Positions 38,414 through 47,667 of a DNA stretch of 64,000 nt are shown here, piece after piece (the first letter of the stretch is position 1; every line of letters starts with the position of its first letter). The stretch lies in the NCBI RefSeq assembly GCF_046159835.1, contig NZ_JBJXCY010000001.1, positions 1,240,001 to 1,304,000 of the forward strand, read 5' to 3'. A program made the position numbers and the translations under genes. This stretch comes from JACKJK01 sp046159835. Lineage in GTDB: Bacteria; Pseudomonadota; Alphaproteobacteria; Rhizobiales; Tepidamorphaceae. Under the pieces are notes generated by a model. That model made no database searches. It was not told where the DNA came from and saw only the letters and a list, made by a program, of their open reading frames with translations.

Positions 38414-39553
38414 ATGGACTTTTCACTGACCGAAGAACAGGCCGCGTTTCGCGAGGCCGCTGCCGCCTTTGCCGAGGGCGAGATGGCGCCGCACGCGGAA
38501 GCATGGGACCGCGACTGCATTTTCCCGGTCGAGGCGCTGCGCGCCGGTGCAGCGCTGGGCTTCGGCGGCATCTACGTTCGCGAGGACGTCGGCGGCTCCG
38601 GTTTGGGTCGGCTCGACGCTGCGCTCATCTTCGAGGAATTGTCGAAGGGCTGCACGTCGACCTCGGCCTATATCTCCATCCACAACATGGCCGCGTGGAT
38701 GATCGACCGCTTCGGCAATGACGACCTGCGCCAGCGCTATCTGCCCGGCCTGACCTCGATGCAGACCTTTGCCTCCTACTGCTTGACGGAACCAGGGGCT
38801 GGGTCGGACGCGGCATCGCTCGCCACCAAGGCCGTGCGCGATGGCGACCACTACGTGCTGAACGGGCAGAAGGCATTCATCTCCGGCGGCGGCGCGTCGG
38901 ATGCCTATGTCTGCATGGTGCGCACCGGGGACGCCGGCCCGCGCGGAATTTCCTGCATCGTCGTCGACAAGGATGCGCCGGGGCTTTCCTTCGGCGCGCA
39001 GGAAAAGAAGCTCGGGTGGCACAGCCAGCCGACGGCTGCCGTCATCTTCGAGGATTGCCGGGTTCCAGTGACAAATCTCGTCGGCAACGAGGGCGACGGC
39101 TTCAAAATCGCCATGGCGGGGCTGGACGGGGGGCGCATCAACATCGCGGCCTGTTCGCTCGGCGCGGCACAGGCCTGCCTCGACAAGACCGTTGCCTATA
39201 TGGGCGAGCGCAAGCAGTTCGGATCGAGCCTCGACACGTTCCAGGCGCTGCGCTTTCGCGTCGCCGACATGGCGACCGATCTGGATGCCGCGCGCCTGAT
39301 GGTGCATCGCGCAGCCCAGATGCTGGACGACGACCACCCCGACAAGACCGTGACGGCGGCCAAGGCCAAGCGCCTTGCAACCGATACCGGGTTCAATGTC
39401 GTCAACGAGGCATTGCAACTGCACGGTGGCTACGGCTACCTCGCCGATTACGGCATCGAGCGGTACCTGCGCGACGTGCGGGTTCACCAGATCCTAGAAG
39501 GCACGAACGAGGTGATGCGGCTCATCATCTCGCGGGACGTATTCGGACGATGA
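38414..39553 (+). CDS. Acyl-CoA dehydrogenase, probably isobutyryl-CoA dehydrogenase
   Basis: 379 residues, an FAD enzyme of about the size of short-chain acyl-CoA dehydrogenases. [20 protein letters not shown] contacts [23 protein letters not shown] and [20 protein letters not shown] are family motifs, and the catalytic base is Glu in [16 protein letters not shown]. The gene leads directly (4-bp overlap) into a 3-hydroxyisobutyryl-CoA hydrolase, so oxidation of isobutyryl-CoA to methacrylyl-CoA in valine breakdown is the likely reaction; this is by context. ATG 38414 is chosen by family start; the frame is open 1.28 kb further upstream, antisense to hemB and ilvA. Confidence 0.9.
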   Translation: MDFSLTEEQAAFREAAAAFAEGEMAPHAEAWDRDCIFPVEALRAGAALGFGGIYVREDVGGSGLGRLDAALIFEELSKGCTSTSAYISIHNMAAWMIDRFGNDDLRQRYLPGLTSMQTFASYCLTEPGAGSDAASLATKAVRDGDHYVLNGQKAFISGGGASDAYVCMVRTGDAGPRGISCIVVDKDAPGLSFGAQEKKLGWHSQPTAAVIFEDCRVPVTNLVGNEGDGFKIAMAGLDGGRINIAACSLGAAQACLDKTVAYMGERKQFGSSLDTFQALRFRVADMATDLDAARLMVHRAAQMLDDDHPDKTVTAAKAKRLATDTGFNVVNEALQLHGGYGYLADYGIERYLRDVRVHQILEGTNEVMRLIISRDVFGR

Positions 39554-40599
39554 GCGCAAACCATTCCACAGATGAAGTGCTGTTCTCAAACGAGGGCAAC
39601 GCCGGTCTCATCACCATCAACCGCCCCAAGCATCTCAATGCGCTGAGTTCCGGCATTGTCGATGCCATGCGCGCGCAGCTGGAAGTGTGGGCGGGCGAAG
39701 ACGCCGTGCGCCACGTCATCATCAAGGCGGGCGAGGGGCGCGCTTTCAGCGCCGGCGGCGACGTGCGCCAGCTCTACGACTGGGGCATGGCCGGTGACCC
39801 GATGGCGTTGAAGTTCTACGCCGACGAGTATCGCCTCAATACCTATATCAAGCGCTTTCCCAAGCCCTACATCGCGCTCATCGACGGCATCGTCATGGGC
39901 GGTGGCGTCGGCGTCAGCATTCATGGGTCGCACCGGGTCGCTGGCGACAACATCTCCTTTGCGATGCCGGAGACGGGCATCGGCCTGTTTCCCGATGTCG
40001 GCGGCACCTACTTCCTGCCGCGCCTGCCGGGCGAGACGGGCACCTATCTCGGCCTGACCGGACAGCGCGTGGGGCAGGGGGACGCACTGGCGCTCGGTCT
40101 TGCGACCCACGCAGTCCCGTCCGAGAGGTTCGCAGGGCTTGAGAAGTCGCTTTATGCAGCGCGCGGGCTCGACCAGGTGATCGCGAACTTCGCGACCCAG
40201 CCGCCGGAGGGCAAGATCGGGCCGCTGCGCGAAGCCATCGACCGTTGCTTCAGCGCGCCAAGCGTCGAGGAGATCATAACGCGGCTGGAATCCGACGCCG
40301 AAACGGCTTTCGGCGAGAAGACCGCCGCCATCCTCAAGACCAAGTCGCCCACCAGCCTCAAGATCACGCTGCGCCAGCTCCGCGAAGGCAAGACGCTGCC
40401 GTTCGAGGACTGCATGCGGCTGGAATACCGGATCGTGAACCGGATACTCGAAGCCAACGAGTTCTTCGAAGGCGTGCGCGCGCTCATCATCGACAAGGAC
40501 AACAAGCCGGCCTGGCAGCCGCCGCGGCTTGAAGATGTGTCGGAGAGCGAGGTTTCGCGCTACTTCGAACCGCTCGAACACGAACTGGAGTTGCCGTGA
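39550..40599 (+). CDS. 3-hydroxyisobutyryl-CoA hydrolase (enoyl-CoA hydratase/isomerase family)
   Basis: 349 residues. It has the crotonase fold with the ECH_2 extension. [20 protein letters not shown] and [20 protein letters not shown] form the oxyanion hole, and [20 protein letters not shown] is diagnostic of hydroxyisobutyryl-CoA hydrolases. It releases 3-hydroxyisobutyrate from its CoA ester, the step before the dehydrogenase at 41073-41972. ATG 39550 overlaps the preceding stop by 4 bp, and its stop overlaps the next gene by 4 bp. The C-terminus is within normal length. Confidence 0.92.
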   Translation: MSANHSTDEVLFSNEGNAGLITINRPKHLNALSSGIVDAMRAQLEVWAGEDAVRHVIIKAGEGRAFSAGGDVRQLYDWGMAGDPMALKFYADEYRLNTYIKRFPKPYIALIDGIVMGGGVGVSIHGSHRVAGDNISFAMPETGIGLFPDVGGTYFLPRLPGETGTYLGLTGQRVGQGDALALGLATHAVPSERFAGLEKSLYAARGLDQVIANFATQPPEGKIGPLREAIDRCFSAPSVEEIITRLESDAETAFGEKTAAILKTKSPTSLKITLRQLREGKTLPFEDCMRLEYRIVNRILEANEFFEGVRALIIDKDNKPAWQPPRLEDVSESEVSRYFEPLEHELELP

Positions 40600-41033
40600 A
40601 GGCGCGCCGTGCATTCCGCTTTTCCGAGGAGCGTCCGCTCGGACCCCTCGCCATGTTGTGGTCGATGCGGCTGCTGGCGCTCGTCTTCCTCGTTCAGGGC
40701 CTGTCCTACTGGGGCACCCTCATCGGCTATGACAGCGATGCGGCGGGTTTTGAGAACCTGCCGATCCAGTGGCAGGTGGTTACCGTCTATTTCGCGGTGC
40801 TGATGGTGGTTGCCGCCGTGGGGCTGTGGTTTGCGTCCGGGTGGGGTGTCGCGACCTGGCTCTTCGTCGCGGTGACCGAGCTGGTGATGCATCTCGGCTT
40901 TCCCGATCTCTTCGGTGAGAACTGGAACGCGGTCGTATTCAACGCCTGCTGCATCATTGCCTATATCGGCTTTGCGCGCTGGGCGGGCTCGCCGGAAAAC
41001 ACGATGTCGCGGTATCGTCTGCCGCAGGACTAG
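40596..41033 (+). CDS. Small polytopic membrane protein (DUF6163-like)
   Basis: 145 residues with four predicted membrane helices (for example LLALVFLVQGLSYWGTLIGY, VVTVYFAVLMVVAAVGLWFA and AVVFNACCIIAYIGFARWA). I believe it belongs to the rhizobial DUF6163 family, but cannot confirm this. GTG 40596 overlaps the hydrolase stop by 4 bp, and mmsB follows after 39 bp, so it sits inside the valine module. It has no catalytic motif that I recognise. A role in the membrane linked to branched-chain catabolism is only suggested by location. Confidence 0.75.
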   Translation: MKARRAFRFSEERPLGPLAMLWSMRLLALVFLVQGLSYWGTLIGYDSDAAGFENLPIQWQVVTVYFAVLMVVAAVGLWFASGWGVATWLFVAVTELVMHLGFPDLFGENWNAVVFNACCIIAYIGFARWAGSPENTMSRYRLPQD

Positions 41034-41072
41034 CAGACGCGCCGGCAAAGGCGCGCAGCGGAGGAGAACGAG

Positions 41073-41972
41073 ATGGCGAAAGTCGCATTCATCGGTCTTG
41101 GCAACATGGGCTTTCCCATGGCGCAGAATCTCATCAAGGCAGGCCACGAGGTCACCGGCAGCGACTTGAGCCAGCCGCGCCTCAAGGAACTCGGCGAGGC
41201 GGGCGGCAAGGCTGCGGACTCGGCCGTCGACGCGGTGCGCGATGCCGACGTTGTCGTCACCATGCTGCCTTCGGGCCGCGAGGTCGCGCAGCTCTACCTC
41301 GGCGAGGGCGGGCTGCTGGCTGTCGCGCCGCGCGGGACGCTGTTCATCGATTCCTCCACCATTGACGTGGAAACTGCGCGCCGGGTCGCCGATGCCGCAT
41401 CGGGCGCCGGGCAGCGCCTGGTCGATGCGCCGGTTTCCGGTGGCGTGGGCGGCGCGCAGGCCGGCACGCTCACCTTCATGGTGGGCGGACCCGACGACGC
41501 CTTCGAGGCGGCAAAGCCGTTCCTCGAGATCATGGGCCGCACAATCGTGCATGCCGGCGGGGCGGGTAACGGGCAGGCCGCCAAGATCTGCAACAACATG
41601 ATCCTCGGTATTTCCATGATCGGCGTGTGCGAGGCGTTCGTGCTGGCCGAGAAGCTCGGCCTCGATCACCAGAAGCTCTACGACATCTCGTCGACCGCGT
41701 CGGGCCAGTGCTGGTCGCTCACGACCTATTGCCCGGTGCCCGGCCCGGTGCCCACGTCTCCGGCCAACAAGGACTACCAGGCGGGCTTCACCGCGGCGAT
41801 GATGCTGAAGGACTTAAAGCTTGCGCAGGGTGCGGCATCCACCGCAGGCGCGACGACCCCGATGGGCGCTGCCGCCACGCAGGCCTACAACATGTTCGTC
41901 GGGGCGGGAAACGCAGGCGTGGATTTCTCCGGAATCATTCGCTTTTTACGCGGTTCGGAAGGTGATGCTTAA
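41073..41972 (+). CDS. mmsB: 3-hydroxyisobutyrate dehydrogenase
   Basis: 299 residues. It oxidises 3-hydroxyisobutyrate to methylmalonate semialdehyde with NAD in valine catabolism. FIGLGNMGFPMAQNLIKAGH is the Rossmann dinucleotide fold, DAPVSGGVGGAQAGTLTFM the substrate-binding signature, and GGAGNGQAAKICNNMI contains the catalytic lysine. The length is that of the family. ATG 41073 has GGAGGAG upstream. It closes the four-gene valine module. The methylmalonate-semialdehyde dehydrogenase that should act next is not in this window. Confidence 0.95.
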   Translation: MAKVAFIGLGNMGFPMAQNLIKAGHEVTGSDLSQPRLKELGEAGGKAADSAVDAVRDADVVVTMLPSGREVAQLYLGEGGLLAVAPRGTLFIDSSTIDVETARRVADAASGAGQRLVDAPVSGGVGGAQAGTLTFMVGGPDDAFEAAKPFLEIMGRTIVHAGGAGNGQAAKICNNMILGISMIGVCEAFVLAEKLGLDHQKLYDISSTASGQCWSLTTYCPVPGPVPTSPANKDYQAGFTAAMMLKDLKLAQGAASTAGATTPMGAAATQAYNMFVGAGNAGVDFSGIIRFLRGSEGDA

Positions 41973-42025
41973 GAAAATCCAACCGACAGGTAGAAAAAAA
42001 TAACGCTTTTCCGATTCATGGCATT

Positions 42026-42042
42026 TTAAGCTTGTGGCTTAA
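42026..42042. promoter_or_regulatory. Candidate LdtR operator (perfect inverted repeat)
   Basis: TTAAGC-TTGTG-GCTTAA, two perfect 6-bp arms around 5 bp, lies 79 bp before the ldtR start and just upstream of a -10-like TATAGT (42065-42070). Size and symmetry fit a MarR-type dimer. That LdtR binds here is inference. Confidence 0.45.
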
Positions 42043-42120
42043 GGTCGCCTTCAAAGCCGCTGGGTATAGTCATCACCAGAAGCGGGGACACATCCGCTCA
42101 TCAAACAGTGAGGCTATACA

Positions 42121-42633
42121 ATGGATATGATGATCGGGGTGGCCGAAAAGGCCGCGCACGAAGAACATGAGGGCGAGCTTCGCCCGAAATACCTTGAAGC
42201 ACTTGCGCTGATCGAGCGGCTCCACCGCCGCCTTCTGGACGTGATCAAGGACGAGTTCGAGCGCAAGGGCCGCGACGATGTCAATGCCGTTCAGGCGCTG
42301 CTGCTTTACAACATCGGGGGCAAGGAGCTGACCGCCAGCGAATTGCGTTCGCGTGGCTACTATCTCGGCTCCAACGTCTCCTACAACGTGAAGAAGCTGG
42401 TCGAACTCGGCTATCTCCACCATCAGCGTTCCACGGTCGATCGCCGCACGGTGCGCATCAGCCTGACGCAGAAGGGCCAGGCGGTCTCCGACATGATCGC
42501 CGAACTCTACAGCCGTCACCTGCAGTCGATCGACGCGGTCGGCGGGCTAGGGCACCCGGAATTCGCGGGCCTCAACAAGTCCCTGCAGAAGCTGGAGCGC
42601 TTCTGGACCGATCAGATTCTCTACAAGCTGTAG
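42121..42633 (+). CDS. ldtR: MarR-family winged-helix regulator LdtR
   Basis: 170 residues. A helical dimerisation N-terminus (residues about 20-55) precedes a winged helix: GGKELTASELRSRGYYLGSN, then SYNVKKLVELGYLHHQRSTV and DRRTVRISLTQKGQAVSDMI (wing). The sequence fits LdtR, the regulator of L,D-transpeptidase genes and osmotic tolerance in Liberibacter and Sinorhizobium, and the next gene is indeed an L,D-transpeptidase. GAGG precedes the ATG. A palindrome upstream (42026-42042) suggests autoregulation. A strong terminator follows, so the transpeptidase probably has its own promoter. Confidence 0.9.
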   Translation: MDMMIGVAEKAAHEEHEGELRPKYLEALALIERLHRRLLDVIKDEFERKGRDDVNAVQALLLYNIGGKELTASELRSRGYYLGSNVSYNVKKLVELGYLHHQRSTVDRRTVRISLTQKGQAVSDMIAELYSRHLQSIDAVGGLGHPEFAGLNKSLQKLERFWTDQILYKL

Positions 42634-42660
42634 AGCCAGACTTTACGCATCATCTGCAAT

Positions 42661-42696
42661 GGAAACCCGCCGGGCACGCCGCCCGGCGGGTTTTCC
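42661..42696 (+). terminator. Rho-independent terminator after ldtR
   Basis: The stem GGAAACCCGCCGGGC pairs with GCCCGGCGGGTTTTCC (one T bulge) around the 5-nt loop ACGCC. The T-tract lies inside the 3' arm. It begins 27 bp after the ldtR stop. Confidence 0.9.
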
Positions 42697-42973
42697 TGTT
42701 TGGCCCGCCCCATTGCCGCCAAAAACACGGCGCAAGAGGGCAACACTGAAGGCAGACGCGGTGGCCGAGTCGGGCAAACCGTGGTAGCCAGAGAATATTG
42801 TGATCGAGACGGCCTTGAGCGCGTCGCGGCATTGCCTAGTTTGCAAGTGAATGCCAGCGCATTATCGGCTGTCGGTAAGGCCCGCTTTCGGGGCCATTTG
42901 CGTGAACAACCGTTTTACTGCCCGCGCAAGGCGTCGCAACGCCGGCGGGAACGAGGGGCTCGATAGCTTACCA
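42697..42973. other. Intergenic region upstream of the L,D-transpeptidase gene
   Basis: Together with the terminator, 340 bp separate ldtR from the transpeptidase. I see no convincing promoter hexamers, no full copy of the 42026-42042 palindrome and no structured RNA. A half-site-like GCTTA sits at 42966-42970 just before the start codon. Confidence 0.5.
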
Positions 42974-44251
42974 ATGAACTTTCCCAGGCTTGCTTCGCTT
43001 CGACTGACCGGATTCCTTGCTGCTACGGCCGTGGCCGCGGGCGCGCTGCTGGGTGCACAGGCGCATGCCGCCGACGACGCATCGCAGGTGATCATCGATT
43101 ACAGCGTCGGTGACACGAAGGCAGCCTACGAGGAGAAATCGCGCGAACTTGAGGCGCGATTGGCTGCAACCCCACCAATCCTGTCGCAGCAGACGGTCTA
43201 TTTCACGCAGATCGCAATCAGCAAGTACGAGCAGATTGCCCGCAAGGGCGGCTGGGTCGAGATCGACACGGGCGACATCCTGCGCATCGGCATGAACAAT
43301 CCGGCCGTCGCCTACGTGCGTCAGCGGCTGATCGCCAGTGGCGACCTCAATCCTGCTTACAACGCGTCCCACATCTTCGACATTCCGCTTCAGGCGGCGG
43401 TGCGCAACTTCCAGCTGCGCCACGGCCTGTTTACCGACGGCGCCGTCGGTCGCGAGACGCTCGCCGCCATGAACGTGCCGGTCGAGAAGCGTATCCAGCA
43501 GCTTCGCACCAACCTGATCCGGTTGAACTCCATGAGCGGTGACCTCGGTGACCGCTACGTGATGGTCAACATTCCAGGCGCGGAGATCGAGGCGGTGCAG
43601 GGCACCACGGTTGTCTCCCGCCACACGGCCGTCGTCGGCAAGATCGACCGTCCGTCGCCGCTGGTGACGAGCAAGATCAGCCAGATCAACTTCAACCCGT
43701 TCTGGCACGCGCCCAAGTCCATCGTGGAACGTGACATCATTCCGCGGATGCAGAAGGACCCTGAATACCTGACGCGCTACAAGATCCGTATCTATGACGC
43801 GCAGGGCAACGAGATCGACCCCAAGATGGTCGACTGGAATTCCAACGAGGCGGTTTCCTACCTGCTGCGGCAGGACCCGGGCGACCTCAACTCAATGGGT
43901 TCGATCCGCATCAACTTCGCCAACAAGCACGCGGTGTACCTGCACGACACGCCGCAGAAGTCGCTGTTCGGCTCCAACTACCGCTTCCACTCCTCGGGCT
44001 GCGTGCGCGTGTCAGACGTGCGCGAACTGGTGACGTGGCTGCTTGAACCCAACGGTGACTATCCGCGGCCGGTCGTGGACAGCGTGATTTCCTCCGGCGA
44101 GCGGGTGGACGTCAACCTGTCCCAGCCGACGCGCATCTACATGACCTACATCACTGCATGGGGCACGCCGGACGGCGTCGTTCACTTCCGTCCGGACGTC
44201 TACAAGCGTGATGCGGCAGGCGACCTCGCCATCGCCGGTCAGGACAGCTGA
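42974..44251 (+). CDS. L,D-transpeptidase (YkuD domain), LdtP-like
   Basis: 425 residues. The signal peptide is RLTGFLAATAVAAGALLGAQ with cleavage near AHA-ADD. Residues about 95-160 (AYVRQRLIASGD to AVRNFQLRHGLFTDGAVGRE) form a peptidoglycan-binding-like domain, and the YkuD catalytic domain spans about 185-380 with HDTPQKSLFGSNYRFHSSGC followed by VRV, containing the catalytic His and Cys. It makes 3-3 cross-links or attaches proteins to peptidoglycan in the periplasm. The adjacent ldtR points to control by osmotic or envelope stress. The ribosome site before ATG 42974 is weak. Confidence 0.93.
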   Translation: MNFPRLASLRLTGFLAATAVAAGALLGAQAHAADDASQVIIDYSVGDTKAAYEEKSRELEARLAATPPILSQQTVYFTQIAISKYEQIARKGGWVEIDTGDILRIGMNNPAVAYVRQRLIASGDLNPAYNASHIFDIPLQAAVRNFQLRHGLFTDGAVGRETLAAMNVPVEKRIQQLRTNLIRLNSMSGDLGDRYVMVNIPGAEIEAVQGTTVVSRHTAVVGKIDRPSPLVTSKISQINFNPFWHAPKSIVERDIIPRMQKDPEYLTRYKIRIYDAQGNEIDPKMVDWNSNEAVSYLLRQDPGDLNSMGSIRINFANKHAVYLHDTPQKSLFGSNYRFHSSGCVRVSDVRELVTWLLEPNGDYPRPVVDSVISSGERVDVNLSQPTRIYMTYITAWGTPDGVVHFRPDVYKRDAAGDLAIAGQDS

Positions 44252-44261
44252 CGCGAAGGCG

Positions 44262-44474
44262 ATGGGGCAGGGGCCTCGCGCGGGACGCGGTTCGCCGGGG
44301 CACTCCGGTGAAATCATTCTCGAATTCACGTCAGTCGGTAATATGGTCCGGGTGGTGGCAGTCGATGCCGCCTCCGGCCTCGAGACCATGATCATGGGTC
44401 CCGCCAACGCGGCGCGCGCCGACCTTGAGCGCGTTGCCGTCCGCAAGCTGAAAATGATGCTCGCCAAGCGCTGA
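44262..44474 (+). CDS. Small conserved protein (DUF6898-like)
   Basis: 70 residues from ATG 44262. The core GEIILEFTSVGNMVRVVAVD and ETMIMGPANAARADLERVAV form a compact beta-beta-alpha unit ending in a basic helix. I recall it as a short conserved rhizobial protein (DUF6898), function unknown. It starts 10 bp after the transpeptidase stop and is followed by a terminator, so it ends that transcript. A longer frame from 44208 within the preceding gene is open, but would add a low-complexity extension. Confidence 0.7.
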   Translation: MGQGPRAGRGSPGHSGEIILEFTSVGNMVRVVAVDAASGLETMIMGPANAARADLERVAVRKLKMMLAKR

Positions 44475-44534
44475 CACACGCAGCGAAATCCCACCGAATC
44501 CTTGCGGTTTCACGTCGCGGGAAAAAGACTTTTT

Positions 44535-44567
44535 GCCGCAATACGGATATGCGGCTTGTGTTTTTTT
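44535..44567 (+). terminator. Rho-independent terminator/attenuator-like hairpin before glyA
   Basis: GCCGCA (44535-44540) pairs with TGCGGC (44550-44555) around a 9-nt loop, followed by TTGTGTTTTTTT. The first arm can also pair with an upstream TTGCGG at 44502-44507, giving a competing structure. Confidence 0.75.
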
Positions 44568-44690
44568 CGGCATTCAACTGGTAATTGCCCGTAGTGGCCG
44601 CGATGGGAGGCGGCCCTCCCTTGCGTGCGCGCACCCGTTTTCGCGCGCCGAAGGGCCCCGGAGCGTCCAGACAACCGGAAAGAAAGCGCC

Positions 44691-45965
44691 ATGTCCGACT
44701 TTTTTCATGCAGATCTCGCAAAGACCGATCCCGATCTCGCCGAAGCCATCCACGGCGAGTTCGAGCGCCAGCGCGACGAAATCGAGCTGATCGCCTCGGA
44801 AAACATCGTGTCCAAGGCGGTGATGCAGGCGCAAGGCTCCGTCCTGACCAACAAGTACGCCGAGGGCTATCCCGGCCGCCGCTACTATGCGGGCTGCGAA
44901 CACGTCGACGTTGCCGAGGCGCTGGCCATCGACCGCGCCTGCAAGCTGTTCGACTGCTCCTATGTCAACGTGCAGCCGCACTCCGGCGCGCAGGCGAACC
45001 AGGCCGTCTTCCTCGCGCTGCTGAAGCCGGGCGACACGTTCATGGGCCTCGATCTGGCCTGCGGCGGTCACCTGACGCACGGCTCGCCGGTCAACCTCTC
45101 GGGCAAGTGGTTCAACCCAGTTCCCTACAAGGTCACCCGCGACACCAACGTCATCGACATGGACGAGGTGCGTGATCTGGCCAGGCAGAACAAGCCGCAG
45201 CTCATCATTGCCGGTGGGTCCGCCTATCCGCGCCAGATTGACTTCAAGGCGTTCCGTGAGATCGCAGACGAGGTTGGCGCCTACTTCATGGTCGACATGG
45301 CCCACTTCGCGGGCCTCGTGGCCGGTGGCCAGCACCCGAACCCGCTGGAATATTGCCACGTCGCCACGACGACGACCCACAAGACGCTTCGTGGCCCGCG
45401 CGGCGGCATGATCCTTTCGCGCGACGAGGCGCTTGGCAAGAAGTTCAACTCCGCCGTGTTCCCCGGCCTGCAGGGTGGCCCGCTGATGCACGTCATCGCC
45501 GGCAAGGCTGCCGCCTTCGGCGAGGCGCTGCGCCCGTCCTTCAAGCAATATTCCGCGCAGGTCGTCGCCAACGCCAAGGCGCTGGCCGAGGCGCTGCGTG
45601 TGGACGGCATCGACCTCGTGTCCGGTGGCACCGACACCCACGTCGTGCTGGCCGACATGCGTCCCAAGAAGGTGACCGGCGTTGCCGCCGAGCAGGCGCT
45701 GAAGCGCGCCAACATCACCTGCAACAAGAACGGCGTGCCATTCGACCCGGAAAAGCCGATGGTGACCTCGGGCGTCCGCGTCGGTTCCCCGGCGGGCACC
45801 ACCCGTGGCTTCGGCGAAGCCGAATTCACCGAGATCGGTCGCATGATTGCCGATGTCGTGAACGGCCTTGCGGAGAACCGCGACGGCGACAACGGGTCCG
45901 TCGAGGCGCAGGTGCGTGAGCGTGTCGCGGAGATGACCGGACGTTTTCCGATCTACGACCTTTGA
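44691..45965 (+). CDS. glyA: Serine hydroxymethyltransferase
   Basis: 424 residues. It interconverts serine and glycine with tetrahydrofolate, feeding one-carbon metabolism. The PLP lysine is in [37 protein letters not shown] and [13 protein letters not shown] are cofactor contacts. ATG 44691 has GGAAAGAAAG upstream and matches the family start; the frame is open 66 bp further. A 216-bp leader with two hairpins precedes it. It leads the glyA-nrdR-ribD-ribE-ribH-nusB order conserved in Rhizobiales, with a 55-bp gap to nrdR. Confidence 0.97.
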   Translation: MSDFFHADLAKTDPDLAEAIHGEFERQRDEIELIASENIVSKAVMQAQGSVLTNKYAEGYPGRRYYAGCEHVDVAEALAIDRACKLFDCSYVNVQPHSGAQANQAVFLALLKPGDTFMGLDLACGGHLTHGSPVNLSGKWFNPVPYKVTRDTNVIDMDEVRDLARQNKPQLIIAGGSAYPRQIDFKAFREIADEVGAYFMVDMAHFAGLVAGGQHPNPLEYCHVATTTTHKTLRGPRGGMILSRDEALGKKFNSAVFPGLQGGPLMHVIAGKAAAFGEALRPSFKQYSAQVVANAKALAEALRVDGIDLVSGGTDTHVVLADMRPKKVTGVAAEQALKRANITCNKNGVPFDPEKPMVTSGVRVGSPAGTTRGFGEAEFTEIGRMIADVVNGLAENRDGDNGSVEAQVRERVAEMTGRFPIYDL

Positions 45966-46020
45966 GAATCGCAGCGTTGCGGCATAGCCTGCAGCGCTCG
46001 AAACTCGAAGGAAGATTTGG

Positions 46021-46518
46021 ATGCGCTGCCCGTTTTGCGGAAGCCAAGACACGCAGGTCAAGGACTCACGTCCCACTGAAGACAACACAGCGATCCGGCG
46101 CAGACGCGTCTGCCCGGATTGCGGTCAGCGCTTCACGACGTTCGAGCGTGTGCAGCTTCGCGAACTGACGGTGGTGAAGACGAACGGGCGGCGCGTGCCG
46201 TTCGACCGCGACAAGCTTCTCCGGTCCATTCAGGTCGCCATGCGCAAGCGCCCGGTCGAACCGGAGCGCGTGGACCGGCTCGTGTCCGGCCTTGTCCGCA
46301 AGCTTGAAAGCGCCGGCGAGAGCGATGTTGAGTCCGCCACCATCGGGCGGATGGTCATGGAATCGCTCGCCGAGATCGACCAGGTCGCCTATGTGCGCTT
46401 CGCCTCCGTCTACAAGAATTTCCACGAGGTGAGTGATTTCGCCGAGTTCATCGGCGGCTTGCCCGGAGAGGAAGAAGAGGCCACGCCAAGGCCGAAGGGG
46501 CCAGGGCTTGACGACTGA
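46021..46518 (+). CDS. nrdR: Transcriptional repressor NrdR
   Basis: 165 residues. NrdR represses ribonucleotide reductase genes when bound to dATP. A zinc ribbon is formed by C3, C6, C31 and C34 ([20 protein letters not shown], then [13 protein letters not shown]). An ATP-cone domain follows (about residues 48-140, [20 protein letters not shown]). ATG 46021 follows glyA by 55 bp. Its 3' end overlaps the ribD start by 11 bp. The nrd target genes and their NrdR boxes are outside this window. Confidence 0.97.
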   Translation: MRCPFCGSQDTQVKDSRPTEDNTAIRRRRVCPDCGQRFTTFERVQLRELTVVKTNGRRVPFDRDKLLRSIQVAMRKRPVEPERVDRLVSGLVRKLESAGESDVESATIGRMVMESLAEIDQVAYVRFASVYKNFHEVSDFAEFIGGLPGEEEEATPRPKGPGLDD

Positions 46519-47650
46519 CGCCCGGTTCATGCGCGCAGCCCTGCGCGCGGCTCGGCGCAACCTCGGCCAGACATGGCCCAATCCCGCAGTCGGTGCGCTG
46601 ATCGTCACCCCGGACGGCGAAATTGCCGGGCTGGGCGCGACGGCACGTGGCGGCAGGCCCCATGCCGAGGCCGTGGCGCTGAGGATGGCCGGCGCGCGTG
46701 CGAAAGGGGCGACTTGCTACGTCACGCTGGAACCTTGCGCCCATCATGGCCGCACGCCGCCTTGCGCGGACGCCCTGATTGAATCCGGCGTCTCGCGCGT
46801 GGTGATCGGGCTGGGTGACGCCGATATCCGCGTTGCCGGGCGCGGCATTGCCGCGCTGCGCGAAGCCGGCATCACCGTCGAGACCGGCTGCTGCGCGGAA
46901 GACGCCGCGCTTCTTGCCGCCGGGCATATCCTGCGCATCTCGGCGGCACGGCCGTTCGTTACGCTCAAGTTGGCGATGAGCGCCGATGGTATGTTCGCAG
47001 GGGCTCAACAGGTTCCCGTTGCCATCACCGGCGAGGAAACTCGCGCCCATGTCCACATGATGCGGGCGCGTCACGATGCCATTCTTGTCGGCGCCGGCAC
47101 GGTGCATGCGGACGATCCCTCGCTGACCTGCCGTCTCGCCGGGATGCGCGACCGGTCACCGCTGCGCATCGTTCTCGACAGCAGGTTTTCCATGTCCGCC
47201 GATGCGGCGATGCTCGCCTCCGGTCCTGACGTGTGGATCTTCGGCAGCGAGGTGCATCGTGATGCCGCCGAACCACTGAAGGCTGCAGGGGCCGAAACGA
47301 TCGAAATGCCGGGGGAAGGTGCGGCCACGCCGGGCGCGGTTTTGCAAGTGCTGGCAGCGCGCGGCATCACGCGGCTGATGGTGGAAGGTGGCGGTGCGGT
47401 TGCGGCAGCCTTCCTCGACGCAGGCCTGGTCGATGAACTTATTCTGGCCCGCTCGGATTGCACCCTTTCCGAGATTGCGCCGGATGCAGGGCAGGGGCGC
47501 GCCGTGCCGCAGCTTGCCGCACTTGCCGCCGGTGGTGAAAGCGATGCATATGAGCGCGTTGAGACGCGCGCTGCCGGGACTGACACGATCACCCTTTGGC
47601 GGCGCAGCGGTTTGGAGAGCGGCCTGCTGGCCGCCGCCGCGCAACCTTAG
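46508..47650 (+). CDS. ribD: Bifunctional diaminohydroxyphosphoribosylaminopyrimidine deaminase / 5-amino-6-(5-phosphoribosylamino)uracil reductase
   Basis: 380 residues. The deaminase domain (1-150) has the zinc motif [12 protein letters not shown] and [20 protein letters not shown]; the reductase domain (150-380) has [15 protein letters not shown] and [20 protein letters not shown] for NADPH. It performs two steps of riboflavin synthesis. The start is best placed at TTG 46508: [11 protein letters not shown] fits the usual RibD beginning and AAGGGG sits 8 nt upstream. ATG 46529 is the alternative. It overlaps nrdR by 11 bp and precedes ribE by 17 bp. Confidence 0.95.
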   Translation: MTTDARFMRAALRAARRNLGQTWPNPAVGALIVTPDGEIAGLGATARGGRPHAEAVALRMAGARAKGATCYVTLEPCAHHGRTPPCADALIESGVSRVVIGLGDADIRVAGRGIAALREAGITVETGCCAEDAALLAAGHILRISAARPFVTLKLAMSADGMFAGAQQVPVAITGEETRAHVHMMRARHDAILVGAGTVHADDPSLTCRLAGMRDRSPLRIVLDSRFSMSADAAMLASGPDVWIFGSEVHRDAAEPLKAAGAETIEMPGEGAATPGAVLQVLAARGITRLMVEGGGAVAAAFLDAGLVDELILARSDCTLSEIAPDAGQGRAVPQLAALAAGGESDAYERVETRAAGTDTITLWRRSGLESGLLAAAAQP

Positions 47651-47667
47651 ACCCGGAAAGACGACGG

